Assembly (NCBI GenBank): GCA_025056455.1
Contig: JANWVY010000009.1
Location: 62,001-126,000, forward strand
Direction: 5' to 3'
Origin: Bryobacteraceae bacterium
GTDB lineage: Bacteria; Acidobacteriota; Terriglobia; Bryobacterales; Bryobacteraceae
DNA: 64,000 nt
The position numbers and the translations under genes are program-made. The number at the start of each line of letters is the position of its first letter. Position 1 is the stretch's first letter. This document shows, piece by piece, positions 34,519 to 42,332 of the stretch. The notes under the pieces are model-generated. The model did no database searches, had not been told where the DNA came from, and saw only the letters and a list, made by a program, of their open reading frames with translations.

Positions 34519-34935
34519 TTATCGCGGGTACGGATGTCCCCGCAAGCTAGCCAAAGCGCGATAGATTTGCTCTGCAAGCATGGCGCGAGCGAGCTCATGA
34601 GGGAACGTCATCGCGGAAAGAGAAAGCAACACATCAGCCTGCGATTTCCAAGATGCGGGGATGCCGTCATGGCCCCCCACCAGAAAAAGAATGTCGCGCG
34701 CCGTGCTCTCCGAGCGCTCGATGAGTTGAGCAAAGTGCGCCGAGTCCATCTGACGTCCTTGGGGATCCAAAAATACTTTCAGCGCCCCGGCGTAGCGGCT
34801 CCACTCAAAGCGCCGCGGATCAATTTCCCGCATCTGGCAGTCGGCCCAGCGATTCGCGCGCTTGATGAATTCCTGGGCGATGGCGTTGGCGTGTGGCTCG
34901 CGCGGTTTTCCAATAAAATAAAGATAAACCCGCAC
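34519..34935 (-). CDS. rlmH: 23S rRNA (pseudouridine1915-N3)-methyltransferase
   Basis: A 138-residue SPOUT-type methyltransferase that modifies pseudouridine 1915 in helix 69 of 23S rRNA. Family marks are FLVGGHDGIP (SAM-binding trefoil knot), LSLSAMTFPHELARAMLAEQ and YRA near the C-terminus, and a short N-terminal YLYFIGKP strand. The C-terminus ends HPYPR, close to the HPYH end of E. coli RlmH. It is 28 bases upstream of accD on the same strand. Confidence 0.96.
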   Translation of the reverse strand: MRVYLYFIGKPREPHANAIAQEFIKRANRWADCQMREIDPRRFEWSRYAGALKVFLDPQGRQMDSAHFAQLIERSESTARDILFLVGGHDGIPASWKSQADVLLSLSAMTFPHELARAMLAEQIYRALASLRGHPYPR

Positions 34936-34973
34936 GTTTCATCCTATCGCGGCTGTTGCAACCGATCGGCTGG

Positions 34974-35975
34974 CTAGGATCCATGGCGCAGCTTCTCGAT
35001 CTGAGCGAGAATCTGAGCGCGCGAAGGGTCATCGGGATGGTGCTTGAGATAGTTTTCCAACTCCGCTGCCGCCGCGCGCGGTTGCCGGCGTTTGAGGAAG
35101 ATCTCAGAAAGCGTTAACTGGGGCTTTGAGAAATGTCCCGGATCGAGGCGGCGGGCTTCGGAAAGATATTGAATGGCTCGGTCCAATTCCTGGAGGTAGT
35201 AGTAATTGAGGCCAAGCTGCGCGTTGGCGAGCGCATCCTTCGGGCGCTTGAGCACCGCTTCCAGATTGAATTTCAGAGCGTCGTCATAGCGCTGTAAGTT
35301 GAGCAAAACTCCGCCTAGATTCACCAGCGGTTCATAGGCTTGTGGATCCTGCTTGAGCGATTCACGAAAACAAGCCTCCGCCTTGAGATAGTCTTTTTCG
35401 GCGTAAGCAACCGTGCCTAAGTTGTTCCAGGCAGCTGCAAACTGGGGCGCAATTTCAACCGCTTTTTCCAAGTGTCGAATTCCTTCGGCCTTTTCGCCCT
35501 TGGCGAGCTTCTTGCGCGCACTCTCAAACTCCTTTCGCGCTTTCTCAGGGATGTTGAGCTTCTTGATGTCGACCGTAAAGCGGTCTTTCGGCTCATAGAG
35601 CCGGCTGGCGTGCGAGGGCGTGACGCGAATGAGCACCTTGACGCGGCCCTTTGAATCCGCCGTTCCGGGGCCGACGCTGTAGGTCTGGCGGAACTCCCCA
35701 ATCCGGGGCACGTAAACAACGACAACATACGAGCCTGGATCCAGCTTCTTGAACTTGAACTTTCCATCCCAGTAGACGGGCTGGTTGGCGCTGTAGCTTG
35801 TGCTCACGCCTTGGATCGTCGCCATGGCGAAACGCCGTGGACTCAATTCTCCTTCGAGAGTGAATTTTTTCGGCTGCGCGAAGGCCGGAAAGGCCATCAC
35901 GACCGGGAGAATCGCCAGGCCGCATTTGCGAGAATGAAAACATAGGCAAATCGATTCGATGGTCGCGGATGGCAT
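34974..35975 (-). CDS. exported TPR protein with N-terminal beta domain
   Basis: A 333-residue protein. A signal sequence ends at FPAFAQ, followed by a beta-rich region of about 90 residues resembling a carboxypeptidase-regulatory-like domain (FKFKKLDPGSYVVVVYVP), then at least five tetratricopeptide repeats (AAWNNLGTVAYAEKDYLKAE, PLVNLGGVLLNLQRYDDAL, LANAQLGLNYYYLQELDRAI). It is likely a periplasmic protein-protein adaptor. No start codon other than the ATG at 35975 precedes the hydrophobic core, and this overlaps the divergent psd start by 17 bases, an unusual arrangement. Confidence 0.8.
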   Translation of the reverse strand: MPSATIESICLCFHSRKCGLAILPVVMAFPAFAQPKKFTLEGELSPRRFAMATIQGVSTSYSANQPVYWDGKFKFKKLDPGSYVVVVYVPRIGEFRQTYSVGPGTADSKGRVKVLIRVTPSHASRLYEPKDRFTVDIKKLNIPEKARKEFESARKKLAKGEKAEGIRHLEKAVEIAPQFAAAWNNLGTVAYAEKDYLKAEACFRESLKQDPQAYEPLVNLGGVLLNLQRYDDALKFNLEAVLKRPKDALANAQLGLNYYYLQELDRAIQYLSEARRLDPGHFSKPQLTLSEIFLKRRQPRAAAAELENYLKHHPDDPSRAQILAQIEKLRHGS

Positions 35976-36558
35976 TTACTACGCTCTCGGATTCACAGCA
36001 GGCGGACTGCTGGTGTCCTACCTCAGCCGCCCCCTTTATGGATTCCCTCTCTTCATTCTCGCGCTGTTTTGTCTGTGGTTTTTCCGCGATCCGGAGCGCA
36101 CTTCTCCGCCCGGTCCTGTGGCCGTGTCCCCAGCCGATGGCAAGGTGGTGGCCGTCCGGGCGGAAGATGGCGGTACGCGCATCAGCATCTTTCTGAACGT
36201 GTTCGATGTTCATGTCAACCGCTCTCCGATCGCCGGCCGCATCACCGCAGTGGACTACCGGAAAGGAAAGTTTCTTGTGGCCAGTCAAGAGCAAGCCTCG
36301 TCGGAGAATGAAATGAACACCATCACCGTAGAAGGGGATGGCTCGAGGGTGGTGTTTAAACAAATCGCGGGTTTGATTGCTCGCCGCATTGTTTGCTGGA
36401 AAAAAGCCGGTGATCTGGTTGACAAAGGCGAGCGCATCGGCTTGATCAAGTTTGGCTCGCGGGTCGACGTTTGGTTGGGCCCGGAATGGAAGCTGGCGGT
36501 CCGTACCGGCGACCGCGTGGCGGCTGGCTCTTCCATCCTGGCGAGAAAGGGCTCCTGA
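35959..36558 (+). CDS. psd: phosphatidylserine decarboxylase, short form
   Basis: Decarboxylates phosphatidylserine to phosphatidylethanolamine. This is the short 199-residue form. Two membrane segments (ALGFTAGGLLVSYL and FPLFILALFCLWFF) precede the catalytic part: SPADGKVVAV, IFLNVFDVHVNRSP and the self-cleavage site KFGSRVDVW, where cleavage between Gly 166 and Ser 167 would create the pyruvoyl group. pssA, the enzyme supplying its substrate, starts 2 bases after its stop. It is the first gene of a run psd-pssA-Asd-like-lptE-holA. Confidence 0.94.
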   Translation: MVADGIYYALGFTAGGLLVSYLSRPLYGFPLFILALFCLWFFRDPERTSPPGPVAVSPADGKVVAVRAEDGGTRISIFLNVFDVHVNRSPIAGRITAVDYRKGKFLVASQEQASSENEMNTITVEGDGSRVVFKQIAGLIARRIVCWKKAGDLVDKGERIGLIKFGSRVDVWLGPEWKLAVRTGDRVAAGSSILARKGS

Positions 36559-36559
36559 G

Positions 36560-37450
36560 ATGGGGAAAATCAATCTGCCCGGCGCACTCATGGACAAGCA
36601 AAACCGGCGGCCGCGCCGCGCTGCCTATGCCTTGCCTACCTTATTCACAGCGGGCAATTTGTATCTCGGTTTTTTGTCCATACTCAAGTCCTTTGAAGGG
36701 TCGATGGCTGTTCAGCGTGGTTTTTCGGGCCCTGTGCCGGAGTTCGAGCTAGCGGCCAAAGCCATTGGCGTAGCCGTGCTGCTCGACGGGCTCGATGGCC
36801 GCATTGCCCGCCTGACCGGAACGGAGAGTGACTTTGGTCGCGAGATGGACTCGCTTGCCGACGTCATCACGTTTGGCGTCGCCCCGGCGGTACTAGCGTT
36901 TGCCTGGGGCATTCTGTTTGTGGATTTCAGTTTCGATCCAATGGTTCGCCAGCACCTGATGCGCGCGGGAGTTTTTCTCTGTTTCCTGTTTTTGCTGTGC
37001 AGCGCCGCTCGCCTGGCTCGCTTCAACGTGCAAACCAATCCTGTGCCGCGGAATCCCGGACGCCCAGACCGCAAGTATTTTGTGGGTGTACCAACGCCGG
37101 CCTCAGCGGGCATGGTGGCCTCGGTAGTCTATGCGGCAGATTCCGTGCCGATTCGCTGGTGGCCTCTGGCGGTGTTATGGCTGGCGCTGATGGGATTGCT
37201 TTCATTTTTGATGGTTTGCACCTGGCGATACCGCAGCTTCAAGGATTTGAGCCTGTTGCGGCCCCGATCGCCCCTCACGGTGGTCGCGCTGGGAAGCCTG
37301 ATCTATCTGGTTTGGAACTATTCTCAACCCGTGTTGCTTGCCATGGCAGCGACCTATGTGAGCAGCGGCATTGTGGTGCGCTTTGGAGGCTTGCTCCGCC
37401 GATGGTTGAAACGGGGCGACCTCAGCCATGCCCAACAGCAAGCCAGTTAG
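36560..37450 (+). CDS. pssA: CDP-diacylglycerol-serine O-phosphatidyltransferase
   Basis: Makes phosphatidylserine from CDP-diacylglycerol and serine. The CDP-alcohol phosphotransferase motif is complete: DGLDGRIARLTGTESDFG followed by REMDSLADVITFG (DGx2ARx8Gx3Dx3D pattern). About eight hydrophobic segments follow, from FLCFLFLLCSAARLARF to the C-terminus. At 296 residues it is slightly longer than usual because of a basic N-terminus (MDKQNRRPRRAAYALPTLFT). The start at 36560 directly follows the psd stop; an internal ATG at 36590 is also possible. Confidence 0.94.
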   Translation: MGKINLPGALMDKQNRRPRRAAYALPTLFTAGNLYLGFLSILKSFEGSMAVQRGFSGPVPEFELAAKAIGVAVLLDGLDGRIARLTGTESDFGREMDSLADVITFGVAPAVLAFAWGILFVDFSFDPMVRQHLMRAGVFLCFLFLLCSAARLARFNVQTNPVPRNPGRPDRKYFVGVPTPASAGMVASVVYAADSVPIRWWPLAVLWLALMGLLSFLMVCTWRYRSFKDLSLLRPRSPLTVVALGSLIYLVWNYSQPVLLAMAATYVSSGIVVRFGGLLRRWLKRGDLSHAQQQAS

Positions 37451-37465
37451 CCCGCCCGAGCAACC

Positions 37466-38440
37466 ATGAAGCAACCATCCATTGGAATCCTCGGCGGAGA
37501 ATCCCTGCTCGGCAAGGAAATCCGGGAGGTAATTCGTAGCCGTTCGATGGGAGCCAATCTGCGCCTAATCGGCACTGACGAAGAGGAAGTCGGCAAACTG
37601 GTTGAAGAAGATGGCGAGCCCGCCATCTTTACTCGCCTGGACCGCACGAGCCTGCTTTCCTCCGATGTCATCGTTCTCGCTGGTTCCGAGGCGAGTAGCC
37701 GGAAAGCCTGGGAGATTCTGGCTTCCGAAAAGGAACCCTTTCTCATCGACGCCACGGGTGTGCTGGGCGATCTACCGGACATCCGGGTCACGGCGCCGCT
37801 GCTCGGCAGGGAAGAGCTTGCTTCTCCCTGCGTCATTGCGCATGCTGCTGCGGCCTCCCTGGCGCTGCTGTTGAAAAGACTGCCAGACTACCGCGCGGCA
37901 ATCGCGCATGTGTTTGAGCCCGCTAGCGAACGGGGGCAAGCCGGCATCGATGAACTGCACCAGCAAACCGTCCGCCTGTTTTCGTTTCAGGCGCTACCCA
38001 AGCAGGTCTTCGATGCCCAGCTCGCCTTCGCCCTCTTGGCCCGGCTCGGCTCAGAGGCGCCGCACTCTCTCGATGCCATCGAGTCGCGAATCGACCGTCA
38101 TCTCGGGATCCTGCTGGGTGGGCAACGCGCCACGCCCTCTCTCCGCTTGGTGCAGGCTCCCGTTTTTCATGGCTACAGCATCTCGTTATGGATGGAATTC
38201 TCTGCCCCGGTGAATCAGGCCGATATCGAACGGTCGCTGGCGTGCAACCACGTTGAACTGTTCGGCGCGGAGGAAGAAGGACCGACAAACGTCTCGGCTG
38301 CCGGCCGGAGTGGGGTGGCTGTGGGCAACCTGCGAGCCGATCGCAACCACCCCCATGCATACTGGATGTGGCTCGCGATGGATAATCTTCGTTTGACGGC
38401 TGACAATACGGTAGATGCCATCGAGCAGGTGCTCCGATGA
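37466..38440 (+). CDS. Asd/ArgC-fold protein lacking the catalytic cysteine
   Basis: A 324-residue protein with the layout of aspartate-semialdehyde dehydrogenase: an N-terminal nucleotide-binding-like start (IGILGGESLLGKEIREVI), a middle segment GQAGIDELHQQT typical of the dimerization domain, and C-terminal HAYWMWLAMDNLRLTADNT, which matches the end of Asd. The active-site stretch NCST is replaced by CVIAHAAAAS (residues 122-131), so there is no cysteine at the nucleophile position. It cannot carry out the normal reaction. It is placed between pssA and lptE, with a 4-base overlap to lptE, which suggests a role tied to the envelope operon rather than lysine synthesis. Confidence 0.85.
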   Translation: MKQPSIGILGGESLLGKEIREVIRSRSMGANLRLIGTDEEEVGKLVEEDGEPAIFTRLDRTSLLSSDVIVLAGSEASSRKAWEILASEKEPFLIDATGVLGDLPDIRVTAPLLGREELASPCVIAHAAAASLALLLKRLPDYRAAIAHVFEPASERGQAGIDELHQQTVRLFSFQALPKQVFDAQLAFALLARLGSEAPHSLDAIESRIDRHLGILLGGQRATPSLRLVQAPVFHGYSISLWMEFSAPVNQADIERSLACNHVELFGAEEEGPTNVSAAGRSGVAVGNLRADRNHPHAYWMWLAMDNLRLTADNTVDAIEQVLR

Positions 38441-38946
38441 CGCGACGCGTTTTTCTTACCCTGACAGCCCCGGCGCTTCTTGCTGGCTGCGGTTATCACG
38501 TGGCTGGGCGGGCGGACTTGTTGCCTAAAAACATCCGCACCATTGCCGTGGTCGCCTTTGCCAACAACTCGCCTCGGTACCGGCTGGCCGACCGCTTGCC
38601 GCAGTCCATCACGCGGGAGTTCATCTCGCGTACCCGGTACCAGATCGTTAGCGACCCGAATCGTGCGGACGCTGTTCTCGAAGGTGGAGTCGTGAACATC
38701 TTAACCGTGCCCATTACCTTCTCCACCAACACCACCGGCGTACAAATCCACGTGTTTTTGCGCGTGACGCTGCGTGAGCGGGCCACGGGGAAAGTGCTGT
38801 ATGAAAACGCCAATCTCGAACACCGAGAGCGCTATGAGATTGCTACGGATCCGGTAGCCTATTTTGAGGAAAGCGACGCGGCGCTGGACCGCTTAAGCCG
38901 CCAGGTTGGGGCGTCGGTGGTATCCGCTGTACTGGAAGTCTTTTAG
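38437..38946 (+). CDS. lptE: LPS-assembly lipoprotein LptE
   Basis: A 169-residue outer-membrane lipoprotein that plugs LptD in lipopolysaccharide export. The lipobox LAGC with Cys 18 follows a basic start (MTRRVFL) and a short hydrophobic stretch. After it come GYHVAGRADLLPKNIRTIAV, NNSPRYRLADRLPQSITREF and RADAVLEGGV, the usual LptE pattern. Its presence implies a lipopolysaccharide-bearing outer membrane. The ATG overlaps the preceding stop by 4 bases and holA starts 3 bases after its stop. Confidence 0.9.
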   Translation: MTRRVFLTLTAPALLAGCGYHVAGRADLLPKNIRTIAVVAFANNSPRYRLADRLPQSITREFISRTRYQIVSDPNRADAVLEGGVVNILTVPITFSTNTTGVQIHVFLRVTLRERATGKVLYENANLEHRERYEIATDPVAYFEESDAALDRLSRQVGASVVSAVLEVF

Positions 38947-38948
38947 AG

Positions 38949-39995
38949 ATGAAGCCGCAGGAGTTTGTTGGGCGCATCAAGCAATCGGCTCCCGCCCCCG
39001 TCTATCTGTTTCTAGGTCCGGAAATGCACCGGCGACGGGTCTGCCGCCGGCTTCTCATCGAAAAACACCTGCCGCTGGAAAGCCGGGAAGAGGGCTTCAC
39101 GCGGTATGACCTCGAGGAAATCGCCCTCATAGATGTTCTGGACGACGCCCTGTCGCTATCGCTCTTCGCTGCCAAGCGCTTGATTTGGGCAAGCTCGGCA
39201 GAGGCCGCACTGCCAAAAGGCGCCTTGCCGGACCGAGAGGAGCTTCCCGCCCAGGCAGCGCTTCGGGATTACGTGAATCGCCCCACACCGGGCGTCGTGA
39301 TCGTGTTTGATTCGTCCCGCATTACCTACAACGCGGAAGATAAGTCCAAAATGGAGCGCCTGCGCAAGTTCTATGCTGCTATTCCCAACGTTGTGGAGTT
39401 CCATCCTTACACGGAAGAGGAGGCGCGAAAACTTGCCGCCGAGCAAGCTCACCGCGCCGGTTTGCAACTGGGGGCGGCGCAGCTTGAGTCGCTGGTGGAA
39501 AGTCTTGGCTATGATGCCTCGCGGATTGTCATAGAAATTGAGAAGCTGTCGTGCTATGCGGGCGGCGAGGCCACGGTGAGCGACGAAGTGATCGCGGCGC
39601 TCACACCCGACGCGCGCACAGCCACCGTGTTCGCACTTGTGGCGGCGCTCAGCCGCGGTGACCGGGGCCGGAGTTTCGAACTGTTGCAAGCGCTGGTCCG
39701 CGATGGTGAGTATTTGCCTCTTGTGCTGCGATCCCTGTCGACGCAGTTGCGCTACGCTCTGGCGGCTCAAGAGGAGGGTTTGCGGAGTGCCTCGCAAGTT
39801 CAAAACTTCTTCGCCAAGCAGGGAATCGCGATGTGGCCCTCGCGGGCGCAACAGGTGCATCAACTTGTGACCGCCTTCCCCCAATCCCGGCTCGAAGCCG
39901 CCATCCAAGCGGTTCATGAAGCAGATAAAAAACTGCGCGATCGGAGCCCGGATGACCGGATCGTGATCGAGAAACTTGTCCTGGCTCTTACCTAA
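38949..39995 (+). CDS. holA: DNA polymerase III subunit delta
   Basis: The delta subunit of the clamp loader, which opens the beta clamp. At 348 residues it has normal length. Family features are the N-terminal APVYLFLGPEMHRRRVCRRL, the central PDREELPAQAALRDYVNRPT and YEEA-like PYTEEEARKLAAEQ, ESLVESLGYDASRIVIEIEK, and the C-terminal collar (VAALSRGDRGRSFELLQALV). The lptE-holA gene order is seen in many Gram-negative genomes, which supports both calls. Confidence 0.93.
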   Translation: MKPQEFVGRIKQSAPAPVYLFLGPEMHRRRVCRRLLIEKHLPLESREEGFTRYDLEEIALIDVLDDALSLSLFAAKRLIWASSAEAALPKGALPDREELPAQAALRDYVNRPTPGVVIVFDSSRITYNAEDKSKMERLRKFYAAIPNVVEFHPYTEEEARKLAAEQAHRAGLQLGAAQLESLVESLGYDASRIVIEIEKLSCYAGGEATVSDEVIAALTPDARTATVFALVAALSRGDRGRSFELLQALVRDGEYLPLVLRSLSTQLRYALAAQEEGLRSASQVQNFFAKQGIAMWPSRAQQVHQLVTAFPQSRLEAAIQAVHEADKKLRDRSPDDRIVIEKLVLALT

Positions 39996-40011
39996 CAACC
40001 TGAGTCAGATC

Positions 40012-40073
40012 CCGGCAGTGGCGCTGTGGCTTGTGCCGGGCTACTGGTTCAACAGACCACTGCCGGCAGCCAC
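40012..40073. terminator. alternative hairpins between convergent genes
   Basis: CCGGCAGTGG (40012-40021) pairs perfectly with CCACTGCCGG (40057-40066). A second, mutually exclusive structure pairs GTGGC and TGCCGG (40026-40039) with CCGGCA and GCCAC (40063-40073). The element fills the gap between holA and the convergent Spy-like gene. There is no T-run, so bidirectional termination is a guess; RNA protection is another. Confidence 0.45.
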
Positions 40074-40079
40074 GGATTC

Positions 40080-40544
40080 TTAGTTCTGAGCTGGTCGCGG
40101 TGGTCGTGCGGCTGGCTCTGGCGGCAGGTTGGGACGCGGAAGGTTTGGGGGAGCGAAGGGCCGCGGCCGGCGCCGTTGTAACTCCTTCCATTGCTGGGGA
40201 GTCAAAACCAAGCGCATTTTCACCGCCATTTGTGAAAAGACGCGTGTCAGTTCGCCGCGTGCGGCCACCAAGCGATCGATCGCCGCAAAGAGTTTCTGCT
40301 GGTCTGGCTTTTCCTCTTCCATCAAGTCGTTCAACTCGTTGTCCGCTTTTTCCATGCTGGCGCGCAGATCGATAATGCGGTCCCGGTATTCGCGGGCTGT
40401 GGCGCGGATCTGTCGCATCTGCTCCTCACTCAAATTCAGATCCCGAACGACAGGCATGTCCCACCAGGGGAAAAGCTCACGGCCTGGCGTTTGGGCGGGC
40501 GCCAGCGAGGCGAATGGCATAAGCAGCAAAAGGGCCAACCTCAT
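40080..40544 (-). CDS. Spy/CpxP-like periplasmic protein (module 1)
   Basis: A 154-residue protein with a signal peptide (MRLALLLLMPFASLAPAQ). Residues 30-115 are helical and resemble the LTxxQ/heavy-metal-resistance family: DLNLSEEQMRQIRATAREYR and MRLVLTPQQWKELQ at the two ends. The final 35 residues are Pro/Arg-rich (RRPRPFAPPNLPRPNLPPEP). Members act as periplasmic chaperones or stress sensors. Its ATG overlaps the anti-sigma stop by 4 bases; it is the last gene of a sigma/anti-sigma/effector operon. Confidence 0.8.
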   Translation of the reverse strand: MRLALLLLMPFASLAPAQTPGRELFPWWDMPVVRDLNLSEEQMRQIRATAREYRDRIIDLRASMEKADNELNDLMEEEKPDQQKLFAAIDRLVAARGELTRVFSQMAVKMRLVLTPQQWKELQRRRPRPFAPPNLPRPNLPPEPAARPPRPAQN

Positions 40545-40996
40545 GGATCTACCTCAAACAAACCCTGAACCGCCTCGACAGCCCCCGGCTCAGATTGATA
40601 CACCGAGTGGTATACGTCAGACATGAGTTGCGCATCCGCCAGTTGCGCATCCGCCTTCGACAGCAACATCCGCTCAGAATCGTTTTCCGGGGATGGCACG
40701 AGATTTGGCGCGCGCGCCAGGAGCGCGAAGAGAACCGCTCCAGCGAGAGCTGCCGCGAGAGCCCAGCGCTTGCCGCGCCCAGTGCTCTCTCCATGCTGAG
40801 TTCTGGCAAGAATCTGTTCTCGCTGGCGCGCAAGCAATCCAGGGTCCAGCGTCGGCGGGTTCAGCGTGAACCGCCGCAGCTTGAGCCACTGTTCCCATCG
40901 CGCGCGGCATTCCAGGCAAGATTCAAGGTGGCCATCACCTGGTCCCACTTCATAGAGATGATTCAGGAAATCTTCGTCGGTCCAATGTTTGCTCAT
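40541..40996 (-). CDS. zinc-finger anti-sigma factor (module 1)
   Basis: A 151-residue single-pass membrane protein. The N-terminal anti-sigma zinc motif HxxxCxxC is in GHLESCLECRARW; a membrane segment follows at WALAAALAGAVLFALLA. The periplasmic part (about 60 residues) is acidic. Start at the ATG at 40996, which has AAAAGG seven bases upstream. It follows the sigma gene by 30 bases. It presumably holds the sigma factor at the membrane until a stress signal. Confidence 0.85.
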   Translation of the reverse strand: MSKHWTDEDFLNHLYEVGPGDGHLESCLECRARWEQWLKLRRFTLNPPTLDPGLLARQREQILARTQHGESTGRGKRWALAAALAGAVLFALLARAPNLVPSPENDSERMLLSKADAQLADAQLMSDVYHSVYQSEPGAVEAVQGLFEVDP

Positions 40997-41026
40997 GGGA
41001 TACCTTTTCCCTGGCGCCTTGCTCAC

Positions 41027-41629
41027 TCAAATCGTACGCCTTTTGGCGACCGCTTGATAAAGATCCTTTAAGTCCTCCCGCAGCTTCGCGACAGCTCGCG
41101 ACATGTGGGCTTTCACGGTTCCAGCATCTAGCTCCAAGATCTCAGCAATTTCCTCCAAGGTGCGATTCTCGTAATGTTTTAAAGTGAAGACGGCTCGTTG
41201 CCGGTCGCTGAGCCGGCTCAGCGCCTGAGCGAGGGAGCGTTCGATTTCTGCGGCGAAAATCTGGTCCTCGGCGTTGGGCTCCTGCACGGCTGACATGGTC
41301 AGGATCCAAGCCTCCTCGGAGGGTTCTAGCCTCTTGCGCCAAAACTGCCAGCGGCGGGATCGCAGCCGGTCTAAGCAGGTGTTCACGGCAATCCGCGTCA
41401 GCCACCGGCCAGGGTCCGAAATCACGCCTTCCTCACGATTTTGCAAAGCTTTAAATGCTTTCCAGAAGACGTCCTGAGTGGCCGCATCAGCTTCCTCTCC
41501 GTCGCGTAACATCCGGCGGCACAACAAGAAAATGCGCGGCTGTTCGGCCTTGACCCACACCGCGAAATCAAGCACCGGGGCCGTTGCGCCACGATTCGAC
41601 ATCGCAGCGAGCTCGGCCATCACGCCCAT
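41027..41629 (-). CDS. ECF RNA polymerase sigma factor (module 1)
   Basis: About 200 residues. Region 2 is FAVWVKAEQPRIFLLCRRML and AATQDVFWKAFKAL, with PGRWLTRIAVNTCLDRLRSR (region 2.3-2.4); region 4 is LSRLSDRQRAVFTLKHYENR and LEEIAEILELDAGTVKAHMS. Several ATGs (41629, 41620, 41602) are possible starts; sequence before 41629 in the open frame looks noncoding. It heads a three-gene unit with a zinc-finger anti-sigma factor and a Spy-like protein. The 247-base gap to the divergent B12-binding gene must hold its promoter; I see no convincing self-recognised -35/-10 pair. Confidence 0.92.
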   Translation of the reverse strand: MGVMAELAAMSNRGATAPVLDFAVWVKAEQPRIFLLCRRMLRDGEEADAATQDVFWKAFKALQNREEGVISDPGRWLTRIAVNTCLDRLRSRRWQFWRKRLEPSEEAWILTMSAVQEPNAEDQIFAAEIERSLAQALSRLSDRQRAVFTLKHYENRTLEEIAEILELDAGTVKAHMSRAVAKLREDLKDLYQAVAKRRTI

Positions 41630-41855
41630 CGTATGGCTAGGACGGGAAAAAACGCTCTGGGTTGACACTGAAATTCCAGCTTTTTTCGAAAATCCTACGG
41701 CGGTCGGCAAGCGTTGGACAGGCTGGACTCCGAAGCCAGTAGCCAGGCGCGGGCTTGCCCCCGCTTCTCGGCTAGAGCCCCCCAATTTCGAGGACGCCTT
41801 CGAATTTCTCCTCTCTCTTGTAACTTCGCATCTGCTTGAACAACCAAACACGAAC

Positions 41856-41861
41856 TATAAT
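41856..41861 (+). promoter_or_regulatory. TATAAT -10 box before the B12-binding gene
   Basis: A perfect TATAAT lies 15 bases before the ATG at 41877, so the transcript would have only a few leader bases and no Shine-Dalgarno sequence. A correctly spaced -35 is not obvious. Confidence 0.45.
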
Positions 41862-41876
41862 TGCTTTAGCTAGCAA

Positions 41877-42281
41877 ATGGCCAAGCCAATTCGAGTGCTC
41901 GTGGCAAAGCCCGGTCTCGATGGTCACGATCGTGGCGCTAAGATCATCGCCCGCGCTTTGCGAGATGCCGGAATGGAGGTCATCTACACCGGCTTGCGGC
42001 AAACGCCAGAAATGATCGTCCATGCCGCGCTTGAAGAGGATGTCCAGGTCATCGGCCTGAGCATTCTCTCCGGGGCGCACAACGCGATCGTTCCGCGTGT
42101 CATGGAGTTGCTCCGGCAGCGAGGGATGTCGGATGTCCTGGTCATTGTTGGCGGCATCATTCCAGATGAGGATGCTGAAGAACTGAAGAAACGGCACGGT
42201 GTCGCGGCTGTCTTTCAACCGGGGGCGTCTCTGGATTCGATCGTTGAGTTCATTCGAACCGCGGTCCAACAGCCCGCCTGA
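41877..42281 (+). CDS. stand-alone cobalamin-binding domain (methylmalonyl-CoA mutase C-terminal type)
   Basis: A 134-residue single domain. The B12-binding motif DxHxxG is DGHDRG (Asp 15, His 17, Gly 20) in [20 protein letters not shown], followed by [20 protein letters not shown] and [16 protein letters not shown], the other two cobalamin contacts. This is the small subunit/C-terminal domain of methylmalonyl-CoA mutase or a close relative such as isobutyryl- or ethylmalonyl-CoA mutase. The large catalytic subunit is not in the window, so which mutase it serves is open. Confidence 0.92.
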   Translation: MAKPIRVLVAKPGLDGHDRGAKIIARALRDAGMEVIYTGLRQTPEMIVHAALEEDVQVIGLSILSGAHNAIVPRVMELLRQRGMSDVLVIVGGIIPDEDAEELKKRHGVAAVFQPGASLDSIVEFIRTAVQQPA

Positions 42282-42332
42282 CCGAAAAGCATGCCCTACC
42301 CGGACTGGTTCAGAGGGATTTGAGACAAAAGA

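Noticed and set aside
35593-36597. A 334-codon minus-strand open frame
   Set aside because: It runs antisense through psd and overlaps the TPR gene in another frame; no recognisable protein.
41630-41851. N-terminal extension of the first ECF sigma factor
   Set aside because: The extra codons of the longer open frame show no sigma-factor sequence, and the sigma domain is complete without them.
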